Origin: Eutrigla gurnardus
Lineage: Eukaryota > Chordata > Actinopteri > Perciformes > Triglidae
Assembly (NCBI GenBank): GCA_963514095.1
Contig: OY741284.1
Location: 4,284,501-4,348,500 of the forward strand
Direction: 5' to 3'
Length of the DNA stretch: 64,000 bases
The notes under the pieces are model-generated. The model did not search any database. It was not told the origin of the DNA and saw nothing but the letters and a program-made list of their open reading frames with translations. Shown here one piece after another: positions 51,485 to 61,372 of the stretch. The number at the start of each line of letters is the position of its first letter. Within the stretch, counting starts at the first letter, position 1. The position numbers and the translations under genes are program-made.

Positions 51485-52250
51485 CACTAAATTAATAGGT
51501 AAATGCACATTTCTTGCTTTATGCACAGTGTCCAGTCCTACAGTATACAACATATAATTCAATTATTGACTGATGTGAGTACATACCTGTTTTCCCTGCG
51601 AAAGGTTTGGATGATGGAGGAGACTGTAGAGCGAGGCACATTAGGCTGCACTCTGAGACCTGCCTCCACCATTGTGAGACGGTGGTTGACAACATGGTCT
51701 ATAATTGTGGCCCGAATTTCATCCGGGACAACATGGTGTCTTCGTGCTCCTCGGCCTCTTCCCCCTATTCCACCACCACGCACCCTTACTCCTCTTCCTC
51801 TTCTTCTTCATGGAGCAGGCAGTTGCCCTTGTTCATTTGCTTGGCCAGGTGCCTCCATGTTCAGAAATGGTACTGGTCCTGGTCAACCTTTATATATATA
51901 CTGTATATGTTTGGTAACATTCACAATCATAGACAGCACCTGTCAGGTAACTAAACATACGGCTTGATTGGTCATCTGAGATGAGTGAAACTCCTCCTTC
52001 GTTAGTCAAGTTCTAGTTTCACCTGACTGTCAATGACTATACTCAATTTATCAAATGTTCCAAGAGATTCATATATGGTATTCATGGTATTATGTTCTTG
52101 ACTAATTTTGACAATTGATCAGACTATTGTGCAAGTGATGACTTACACAATGAAATGATGCTGACATGTTTTGAAGAGAACAACCATTAGACTGAGAATC
52201 GACAATCAGTTTAGATCAACAAGATCTATTCACTTGGAAATTGTGCTAAA
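50600..52250 (-). mobile_element. Tc1/mariner-like relic with an internal tandem duplication
   Basis: A minus-strand frame at 51559-51783 holds the transposase helix-turn-helix (PDEIRATIIDHVVNHRLTMV and RSTVSSIIQTFRREN). The left part has two tandem copies (about 50610-50810 and 50815-51010) sharing CAGCACAACACCAT(A/G)GTTCAC and ATATAAATAGTCAGTGCCCC. The right part (52090-52190) resembles 29770-29900. The catalytic domain is lost. An (AC)n microsatellite lies inside at 51431-51487. Confidence 0.65.
51559..51783 (-). pseudogene. Tc1/mariner-like transposase N-terminal HTH fragment
   Basis: About 75 codons: a basic glycine/arginine-rich stretch (GGRGRGARRHHVVPDE), then two helix-turn-helix units (AEAGLRVQPNV and SIIQTFRREN). 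No DDE/D domain follows on the minus strand. Confidence 0.7.
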
Positions 52251-52297
52251 TGTAGGCTACCTGTATCTTTACATTTGCAAAGATGTAATGAGATATT

Positions 52298-52862
52298 TGT
52301 GATGGGAATTTTTCATTTAGTAGTTCATTATAGTATAATTAGTACTTTGAGTAGTTTTAACTCATACTATTCCAAGTGTCATGAGGTAACCTGTATTCTG
52401 CACTTATGTCATGTCATGTGTTACATGAGTTGTAGAATGCATCTTGTGACACCAGCACAGCTGGCAAGTCAATATGGATCTCTGGACACTGATGAGTGGT
52501 TCAAACACCACATTCTGGACAAAGTTCTGCGTCTACACAAACAACGGAACAATGCTTCTCTGATGACACATCACAAACAACTGTATAAAAAGCCCTTCTC
52601 AAGACTGAAGACTTGGTCAGACTCTTAAGGAGTCTGCCCCTACCTGGCCAGATAGTTTGCTCTGAAGCTGTATGTCGGTGATGCGGTCCGCTTGGACACC
52701 CTGTTTGCGAGGGCTTTGACTTATTAGACTTTGTCTGTTTACAGTCAGTCTGTAGTGACTGCTAGCCTGTTTTGGACTCTTTATAGAATAAATGACTAAA
52801 AGCGCTGTTAGGAGTTGTATTCTTATTTCTCATCAGGTGATCATAAACTGATTTCCACCACA
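52298..52862 (+). repeat. 5' LTR of the endogenous retrovirus-like element
   Basis: 565 bp. It contains TATAAAAAGCCC near 52583 as a promoter-like box and GAATAAATG near 52785 as a polyadenylation word. Pairs with 56852-57389. Confidence 0.85.
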
Positions 52863-53504
52863 AACTTGGCGACGAGGATGGGATTGGACGTGTAATCTGG
52901 ACTCCGTCGGATGGACAGGAGGCCGTATTCCTCCCCAAGGGGTGAGAAGCTGCCCTCCAGCGGAGCCCCGATTGCCGATCCAATCCAGTTGAAAGGACAA
53001 CAGAAAACGCGGTGAGAAATGTTAAATTGTCTAAAACAGCCTACAGAGTCAGAGCGAAAGAATGTTGAATACGTATATCTCACAACCATTGAGAGTTGTT
53101 GACAGACGTGTCATAGTTAAACCTGTATTTATTTGTTAGTATACGCCGGTGAATCCTGGTAATTCATTGACGTGCACAGCGGGTAATAATGAGACAGATA
53201 ACTAGGGATGGGCAACCGTTGTTGTAAGGGGAGACAAGCGTGAAGAATGAAACGGGGAGCCGTGGTTGCAGCGTTGTCTTGGCCTTATAGATTTCAGACC
53301 GGTTGCTGCAAGGGATCCCAGGGGGGAATATAGCGCTAGCGGTAAAGTGTTGAAAACCGCAGGAATGAGAACAGTACTGTAAAGAACAGCAGAGCTCTTG
53401 GAGGTACATGAACAGCACGGATTTGTATTCACTGATACCAGTGGATAGAAAACCCTGCGCTGTCCCAGGTTCCTCCGTCACTATGGGCCACTCATAAATA
53501 TGAT

Positions 53505-53840
53505 GTGGGACTCATGAAAGGCACCGCACTATTGATAGTGCACCCCAAATATTATTATAGGCCGTGCCTTAAACAATACCCACTCAAACAAGAAGCCATC
53601 GATGGTATAAAAATGATATTGGAATCTTTATTCAAATTAGGCATTATTGTTCCATGTGTGTGCACACCTATTTTCCTAGTTAAAAGATTTGTGACAAAAA
53701 CCAAATTGACACAGTAGCGCTACTGGAAAAAAAACCTCAAAATTGTAAAAAAAGAAGTAATCTATCTGGGACATGTGATCACAAGAGGGGCAAATCCCTC
53801 CCTCCCAAATGTATTGCAGCAATTCAATCCATGCTGAAAA
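53505..53840 (+). pseudogene. Retroviral pol relic (reverse-transcriptase N-terminal region)
   Basis: The frame 53505-53717 reads YRPCLKQYPLKQEAIDGIK, then GIIVPC, then TPIFLVK, the conserved entry to a retroviral-type RT. It is ended by stops, and shortly after a shifted frame has a VIYLGHVITRG-like RT connection motif. The catalytic core is absent. Broken in several places. Confidence 0.75.
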
Positions 53841-54914
53841 CAATTGATGACGTCATACTTTAGGTAGTGGATCCCAAAATGACTTAGAAAGAGGTAAAAC
53901 TCTTAGCGCGCATGACAAACTGACTTGGACTCTCGAAGCTTAAAAGTTTTGACAACTTAAACTTTGACTTCTTTATCTCAGGCCCCAACTTTTGGCCTGT
54001 CTAGACTAGACTTATCGTTCACTCAGTTGATAGACCAGAAGGACTGTTACATGACATCAATTTTGTGCCAACTGCACAGAAAGGAGAGTGAATATATGCT
54101 GTGATCGTACCATTTATAAATAACTTTGCTTTGCGGTGTAAGTAATAATCAATTAAGACAGTTGAAGGTTCAACTGAGGAAAATGGAGATAACTTGTGCA
54201 GCTCAATACACAACTCTGTCCAAGAGAAAGCAGAGAAAGATTGTGCCATTCAGAGCAGACTGGGGGGCATTTGAGATGTGGAAATGTGAGTCAGAGAAGA
54301 GAAGAGATAGAAAGAGAAAGCATGTGATACATAGTGGATGCAGGAGCAGTCATTACACTGCACCTTGCACGTAAACATAGGGATAGACAGAGATTTTGAG
54401 AAAGTGTGGTATGAAGTACAGAAAGAACCAGAAAAGTTGTTTGAAGCCTTTCTATTGGACAGATGAATGTTCTGCTGTGTCAGTGACTCCTCGCCTCTTG
54501 TAAAAAGAGAAAGACGGACACGGCACCGCAGGCCGTGTGATGTATTCAATGAGCGTCGGAACAACGATTAGCTTAAATTTGCCGTGCATCATATACGTGT
54601 TGCTGTGTACAACGACGGCCTTGTACGAGCAACTACCGGCTTTTTATCTGCTTCGGATCGACGTTCTCAGCTAAACTCAGCTTGTCTAGTGACGCATATT
54701 CAAAACGTTGACGTAAATAAACACAAGGTACGGCGCAGGCATCTCCCCCTCCCACCTCAACTGAAATGTGATGCCGTCGGCATAGGTTTCTGATGTTTTT
54801 AATTTTGTAGAACGTGTTGTTAGGACAAATGCGGTTCAACCGTTTGCATAAATGAAATGGGTTTACGTACACCAAAACCCTACTCAGACGTAACACTTGC
54901 TGTTTCCCATATTT

Positions 54915-55163
54915 TGCATGCTCAGCTTCCTCTCACAGTCCAAAGGCATGCAGGATGGGGATAGGTTCATTGATGAGTCTAAATTGCCCGTAGGTGTGAA
55001 TGTGAGTGTGAATGGTTGTGTGTCTCTACATGTTGGCCCTGTGATAGACTGGCGACCTGTCCAGGTGTACCCTGCCTTCGCCCAATGTCAGCCTGGATCG
55101 GCTCCAGCCCGGCGTGATCCTGAATCCAGGATAAGCGGTAGATGGATGGATGGATGGAGAAAA
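54915..55163 (-). repeat. Common teleost dispersed repeat, inverted copy
   Basis: CACAGTCCAAAGGCATGCAGG, then ACTGGCGACCTGTCCAGGTG, then GATGGATGGATGGA at the end: the reverse of the repeat at 8941-9290. It is inserted within the ERV interior. Confidence 0.85.
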
Positions 55164-55369
55164 CATCTCATCAATCTGCTCAAAGATGGCTTGGATATCA
55201 TACAACGTTGATGGAAATGGCCTTCATGCACAGGTGAAAGCTGCACTTCCATCACCACCGAGTGCATTCCAGCATCACCTGAAGACTGGGTGATCATCAA
55301 AAATCACAGGAGAAAACCCTGGAAGCAAAGGCACTGCACGGATCCATTCCAAGTTCTCCTGACCACAAA

Positions 55370-56648
55370 GATGCATTCAATGCAAACACATTCCAAGTCC
55401 GGAGGGAGAAGATCCTGTCACTGGTTCGACTAAGAGGCAAGGATGAAAACACCTTCCTCCACCAGTAGCATGCCAAGCTCCAACAAGTGACAGCTGTGTC
55501 ACCACCGACAGTGAGTAGTCAATCGCATCACCACAACCTAACACCCCGGTGCGAGGGGAGGAGTGCAGATTGGGTTCTGCCCGCACTCCGAGCTTCAATA
55601 CACGTCAAGAAGGTGTTACAGTTGTGGTGACATAGGAGACGTTCTCTGTCCAACAATTAAGCCATGGCACCCTTTCAGGTTGCATGGTTGGAGTTTGAGA
55701 GAAGAAGCATGTGTGTTACTATCACTAACTAGTAAAGGCACTTTTCCTCATCTGTGAATTACATCCTTTGGAAAAGTCCTTCACAACAACAAAATCATCC
55801 ACGAAGATGGTGACGACGATGATGTGTTCCCAGAGCTGCCTCAGAGTGGAGAATATCTTGTCAATGGCAGACAAAGGAACACAGGCAAAGACAAACAGAG
55901 GAGGAGAGATACTGTGAGTACAGAAATCAATCGCACGACCAGGAGGTATGGTTATGACATGGAGGAGGAGACCAGCAGTGAAAAGGAGTCTCCGCAGGTC
56001 AAGTCTTCCTGGTCGGAGTCAATGAACCAGCTGATAAGGAAACTGGACCACCTTAATCTAGACATAGAGGGGGCTCTGAGTGCAAACTCCTCCCCCTCCG
56101 ACACACCCTGCACCACCTGCAAGAAACAGTGGGATGCTTTTTCAAAGTCCACATTACAGCAAGCCCTGAATGAGCGAGTTCTCCAAAGACCAGACAGAGG
56201 GAATCATTGTCTCCCTGAAGCTCACTGTGGGAACTGGATGAAGACATTCACAAGCTGGAAGCTGTGTGCTTGCAGGAGCCTGGACACTCATTCTCAGCAG
56301 AGCACCCGTGGACCCAAGTCCACAGGTTCATGAAGTAAAGGGTCTGTGCCCTATTCTCAATCTGGACTCCAGTCCTCTACTCACCATCCTCTCAACTGTT
56401 CTTGATTCCGGGCCGAAAGTCCTGGATCTCTTACGCATGGTGAAGCACAAACCGAGCTCCATCACCTTCTCACACTACAACCGTCCCTCCGGATCTGGCG
56501 GACATTCTTTTATCAATAGTTAGGTTTGGACGATGGAGAGTCTTCACTGGAGGAGCCCACAGAAAAGGAGAAGATCAATGTAGAGGATGAGAAGACTTCT
56601 GCAAACAAAGCTAAGGATGACAAAGATAGTGATGAGGATTGTTTGTAA
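55370..56648 (+). pseudogene. Unrecognised cellular-looking coding relic between the LTRs
   Basis: Long, amino-acid-biased frames run in series with shifts. First comes DAFNANTFQVRREKILSLV. Next, 55824-56333 carries an acidic and basic stretch (GEYLVNGRQRNTGKDKQRRR), then SSWSESMNQLIRKLDHLNL followed by DIEGAL, and a CTTC pair. Then 56266-56523 carries LLTILSTVLDSGPKVLDLLR. Last is an acidic tail ending EKINVEDEKTSANKAKDDK to a TAA at 56646-56648. The amphipathic segment suggests a coiled coil. I do not recognise the family. It is unlike gag, pol or env known to me, so a captured or retroposed host sequence is possible. At least two frame breaks make it non-coding as it stands. Confidence 0.4.
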
Positions 56649-56851
56649 AGAATTAAATCATGTGTCTTCTATGAGTTAGAAGGACAGCAAACGCTCTCAA
56701 GGACCTAGAGTTGTTGATGTGATGTTTTAAATCACTGTGAATTTACATCATTGATGTCTGGCTCTTAAAGTCTTTGTGTACTAAATTAAGTTGTATGCTT
56801 AGCTGTTCGACTGTCTTTTGTGTTTGTCAGAGAATGACAAAAAGGGAGAAA

Positions 56852-57389
56852 TGTGATGGGAATTTTCATTTCGTAGTTCATTATAGTATAATTAGTAGTT
56901 TGAGTAGTTTTAACTCATACTATTCCAACTGTCATGAGGTAACCTGTATTCTGCACTTATGTCATGTCATGTGTTACATGAGTTGTAGAATGCATCTTGT
57001 GACACCAGCACAGCTGGCAAGTCAATATGGATCTATGGACACTGGACAAAGTTCTCCGTCTACACAAACAACGGAACAATGCTTCTCTGATGACATGTCA
57101 CAAACAACTGTATAAAAAGCCCTTCTCAAGACTGAAGACTTGGTCAGACTCTTAAGGAGTCTGCCCCTATCTGGCCAGATAGTTTGCTCTGAAGCTGTAT
57201 GTCGGTGATGCGGTCCGCTTGGACACCCTGTTTGCGAGGGCTTTGACTTATTAGACTTTGTCTGTTTACAGTCTGTCTGTAGCGACTGCTAGCCTGTTTT
57301 TGGACTCTTTATAGAATAAATTACTAAAGCTCTGTTAGGAGTTGTATTCTTATTTCTCATCAGGTGATCATAAACTGATTTCCACCACA
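56852..57389 (+). repeat. 3' LTR of the endogenous retrovirus-like element
   Basis: 538 bp, highly similar to 52298-52862 and lacking a stretch of about 27 bp (around GATGAGTGGTTCAAACACC). It ends exactly where a LINE fragment begins. Confidence 0.85.
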
Positions 57390-58406
57390 TGAGGAAAGCA
57401 GAAAATTCATTGATGAAGTCTGAGTTGGGCTTGGGTGGACGGTAAACACTGGCTACAGTGATAGGAGATGGGCCATTCAATTTGATAACGAGTGCTTCAA
57501 ATGACTGATGGATTTGCACGGAGACAGGCGAGACTTTCCAGCTCTCGCGATAGATTATCGTGAGACCTCCACCGCGGCCGGTAGTACAAGGTTGACGGCT
57601 GCAAACAAACCCGGGGGTAGTTGCTTCATTCAACTGGGAAAAGTCATTTGGCTTTTGCCAAGTCTCTGTCAGACTAAACAGGTCAAACTTGCGGTCACTG
57701 ATGAGTTCACTAATGAGCTGTCCGTTGCCCGAAAGTGAGCGGATGTTATAAAATCCAAAGTGGAGATCACCGTGGTCGCTCTCGTGCAGTGCAGTGCCAG
57801 CATTAGCCGCCCTGGGTAGGTTGGCTAGCACACCATGGTCCACCCTCCTGCTGGATGTTCTCGGTTTACGGCGAGATGGTGTCAGGGATGGGATAGCAGA
57901 GGGATAAGGCGGCTGCAGGAGTGGGACATTCCTGAAGGGAGCAGCAGGGGACGCTAGCGATATTGACTGCCATCTCGGCAGAGCGTGGAGCGGTACCGGA
58001 AACAGGAGATTCAGGTAGTGTAGCAGCAGAATTCAGTCACTTTGTAAGGAAAGTCAGAATCCTGTGGATATTGTCGAGGGCAAATCTGCAGGATCGGGCC
58101 ACAGCAGTGATGTTGGGGTGCAGGATAGTTGGTCATCGAGGATTACACCAAGGTTCCTCGCAGTTGACGACGGCAATACTGTGATGCTCTCGACAGTGAC
58201 CGACAGGTCCATATGAGGGCAGTCTTTCCCCGGGATGAAGAGGAGTTCGGTTTTATGCAGGTTAAGCTTGAGCTGATGTGCAGTTGTCCAGACGGAGATG
58301 TCTGCCAGACATTCCGAGATGCGAGTTGCAATGTAAGTGTCGGAGGTTGGGGGAAAAGAGAGGAATAGCTGGGTGTCATGTGCCTAACAATAGTAAGAGA
58401 ATCCAT
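57390..58406 (-). mobile_element. LINE fragments (endonuclease and reverse-transcriptase parts), Rex1/L2-like
   Basis: The minus-strand frame 57843-57390 is an apurinic-endonuclease-type domain (FGFYNIRSLSGNGQLISELI, then FSLTETWQKPNDFSQLNE, then ITVASVYRPPKPNSDF). 58406-58143 carries an RT C-terminal relic with TELLFIPGKDCPHMDLS and RNLGVILDDQL readable only across frames. The endonuclease frame is cut off at the LTR boundary. Frameshifted and incomplete. Confidence 0.8.
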
Positions 58407-58496
58407 GTGATGTGATTACAGAGCCCAGTGATCTGGTGTATAGTGAGAACAGAAGCGGTCCTAATACTGAGCCTTGAGGGAAAGTTCTGTGAGAAA

Positions 58497-58610
58497 CAGA
58501 GAAACAGATATGCAGATGATTGTCTGATATACAGTATATCGGCAATAATAGAAAAAAGATTTACTCATGAGCAACAGAACACATATTTGGTTATGATTAT
58601 TTTACACCCC
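58497..58610 (+). repeat. Intronic block shared with 63896-64000
   Basis: ATATGCAGATGATTGTCTGATA…GAGCAACAGA…TTAGTTATGATTATTTTACA-type sequence is found here and at the right edge of the window with about 10-15 percent differences. Here it lies before exon 6 of the upstream SLC5A7-like gene. There it lies after exon 5 of the downstream one. It is the duplicated intron 5. Confidence 0.85.
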
Positions 58611-58739
58611 AGCTCCTATTTTCTGTTTGATCAATACATCAACATTGTAAGGTCGGCACCATTCCTAAAATATCACATTTAAATTGATGTTATATGAAGG
58701 TGAGGACAGATATGAACTTGGTTTCTCTCACCTTTCTAG

Positions 58740-60039
58740 AGTGTGGGCAATATGGCAATTCAAGATTTCCATCAGAGGACACTGTCCTCCTGCTCCGCAG
58801 CTACGGCCAGAATCAGCTGTTTTGTAGCAGCAGGAGGCGTGATCATTGCTGGAATCCCATCTATCCTGATTGGAGCTGTTGCAGCTTCAACAGGTGATTG
58901 TGATCTTTATCATTATGTTATGTCGCTTATATCGGCAATGCTGTTGTCTTTAGTGATAATCATTTTCTACTATTATTTCTGCCATAACTACTCTCATTAC
59001 ACGTATCATTTATGTCCTATGGATTGACTATCTTGTCATGTTTGTTGTTTATTCTGTTATTGCAGTATTTATTATGGCATTTTATTCTATATTTCAGACT
59101 GGAATTCCACCTCTTATGGTTCTCCTCCTCCACATGAGCGGGGCGAAGCGGCCATGGTGTTGCCCATCATCCTTCAGAATTTAACCCCGACCTACATTTC
59201 TGCTTTTGGCATCGGAGCCATTGCTGCTGCCGTGATGTCATCCGCTGACTCGTTCCTCTTGTCTGCAACCACCATCTTCACCAGCAACATCTACCAGACC
59301 ATCAGGAGTCAGGTGCATTACCATGTGTTTTACTATTTTCATCCCTCTTCACCTTCATTCTTACCAATCCCCCACCCTTTTTGCCAAACTAAGCATGGAT
59401 TGACTGTTCATGAAATATACAGGTACACCTAATTTCCTTCTATGCCCATCATCTGTGGGTATTTCATTGTACCGTATTATGTACTTTGCTTTTTAGGCTT
59501 CAGATAGAGAGCTGCGGTGGGTGATTCGTCTCTTCATAGTGGTGGCAGGACTTGTGGGAACATCCCTCACCTACCTAGACATCAGTATCATGATGTTCTG
59601 GATCCTGGGCTCGGACCTGTCTTACACCATTCGATTTCCCCAGCTGATATGTATCCTCTTTTTTAAGGTTTCCAACGGTTACGGGGCGATGGCAGGCTAC
59701 CTTGTCGCGGTGGTGATGAGAGTGTTGTGTGGAGAGCCGCTGTTAGGGCTCCCTGTTATTCTGCATTTCCCAGGTTGTGTTTTAGAAGATGGCGTTTACA
59801 TTCAGCGTTCTCCTGTCAAGACTCTTTGCATGCTGACTGCTTTAGCCTCCATTGTGACATTTTCATATGTGGCCTCACTCCTGTTCAACAAGCGGATCCT
59901 TCCTGAGAGGTTGGATGTGTTTAAGGTGAAGTGTCAGGATGCAACAACACCAGCAGGTGGTGCCAGAGAGGTCAATAGTGATGAGCCTGATGAAAATGAT
60001 GAAGTTGCCTCTGAGCCAATGCTGGATACAAAATGCTAA
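58740..60039 (+). CDS. slc5a7-like: SLC5A7-like sodium/choline-type transporter, C-terminal exons only (copy A)
   Basis: A member of the sodium:solute symporter family closest to the high-affinity choline transporter CHT1 (SLC5A7). Exons are 58740-58893, 59098-59312 and 59497-60039 (TAA), all in phase and open. They cover the second half of the protein: the DFHQRTLSS segment, IPSILIGAVAAST, the LPIILQNLTPTYISAFGIG helix, AAVMSSADSFLLSATTIFTS and the final helices ending RILPERLDVFKVK. The tail is short and acidic and lacks the long C-terminus of human CHT1 with its dileucine-type sorting signal. An AATAAA overlaps the stop region (60039-60044). No exon for the first half was found anywhere upstream in the window, where TEs begin at 58406. 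As it stands it is a 5'-truncated copy. It could still be expressed from another promoter, but cannot form a whole transporter. Confidence 0.85.
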
Positions 60040-60044
60040 ATAAA

Positions 60045-60624
60045 TAGTTGTATTCACATGTCTTTGTGTATATTATTGTTGGGTTATAGCCACAGACATC
60101 TCATCATTGGTTAGTGTGCATCATCATTGTGGAAACAAAAAATTTCTATAAAATTATTGTTAGACATAATTTACAGTAATGCAAACAGTATTTGCTGTTA
60201 ATTTGTAGGTTGTATGGTTTGAATTATAAACACAAACTGTTGGGAACACATTGCTTTTATCACCCGAGGTTGCACAAGTGGGGGTTGACCTCGGGCTGTT
60301 GCAGTCTGCAAACTTCATAGAGAAATCTTCTGCTTTACATGTAAACGGAGTTCAAAATAAAACCATTGAGAAACAAAGTAAGCGTCCAAAGTAATGACTT
60401 TATGATTTTAATGGGGGTTTTTTTTTTAAGTGGATGGGACCCACCCTCATACAATGGGTCCGACGATTAAAGCACTTGATTTTTTTAATCAATCAACGGT
60501 TTCCCTACGGGGAAAAACACGAGACTAATGAGAATAGTTATTTTAAATGTTTTAAAGTTAATAGATATTTCTCCCACATATTTTACCACTAAATGTTATC
60601 TAACTAAAGACGGGGAAGCTAATT
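60045..60624. other. Spacer between the two SLC5A7-like genes, nothing recognised
   Basis: It includes the 3' flank of copy A and a second AATAAAA at about 60355. No coding or repeat family identified. Confidence 0.5.
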
Positions 60625-61250
60625 TACCTTTTAATTATGTCTGCCAACCAGAACCAGAAGATGGTTCCAGAGAAGAGGAGCTTGAGGGCTGAAAGCCCTG
60701 GCACCTGCTGTACTTTTGAATACTTTAAAAACGGCAAGTAAGCCTTGATTCTGAGAGTGTAGTCCTCTGGCAGCACAGTAGGGTTTAATCAGCTCTTTCA
60801 GGTATGATGGTACCTGACCATTAAGAGCCTTGTAAATGAGGAGAAGGATTTTAAATTCTATTCTGGAATTTACTGGGAACCAGTGCAGAGAAACTAATCC
60901 AGGAGGAACGTGATCCCTTCTTCTAGTTTTAGTAAGAACACGTGCTGCAGCATTCTGAACCACCAGGAGAGATTTAAGGGATTTATTGGAACAGCCTGAT
61001 AATAAGGAATTGCAATAATCCAGCCTTGAGGTAAGAAATGCATGGATTTGTTTTACTGCATCTTTTTGAGACAGCATTGGCCTGAAAGAAGGATGTCCTT
61101 GTAATTTATTTAATGTGTGAGTAAAAGGACAGATCCTGATCAAAGATAACTCCAAGGTTTCTTATGGTGGTGTGTGAGGCAATTGCAATCCCATCAATAG
61201 TAGGAATATCATTAGACAATGAAGTGTTGACAGTTGTCCTTTTACCTTTT
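60625..61250 (-). mobile_element. LINE reverse-transcriptase C-terminal fragment
   Basis: The minus-strand frame 61155-60631 reads HAFLTSRLDYCNSLLSGCSN, then LVVQNAAARVLTKTRRRDHV, then SLHWFPVNSRIEFKILLLIY, then ALNGQVPSYL, the standard end of fish L2/Rex-type RT. It is truncated on both sides. It ends only about 120 bp before the start codon of copy B. Confidence 0.88.
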
Positions 61251-61372
61251 TACTAAGGACACCTGGCATTCTATACTGACTTGGTGAAATGCCTTCTTGT
61301 ATCGCAGGGTGTTTCTGTAAAAGCTGGAACAGTGAAGTCAAGACATTAGTCACCTTCATAGGCAAAACCACA

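Larger units (their letters stand above)
52298..57389 (+). mobile_element. Decayed endogenous retrovirus-like element with paired LTRs
   Basis: Long terminal repeats at 52298-52862 and 56852-57389 begin TGTGATGGG and end TTTCCACCACA. They are alike except for point changes and a deletion of about 27 bp in the 3' copy. The 5' LTR is followed by AACTTGGCGACGAGGATGGG, a common post-LTR sequence in fish LTR elements, and the 3' LTR is preceded by a purine tract AAAAAGGGAGAAA. The interior keeps only a small pol relic (53505-53840). The rest is unrelated or unrecognised. No target duplication matches: left flank …AGATATT, right flank TGAGG…. Confidence 0.8.
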
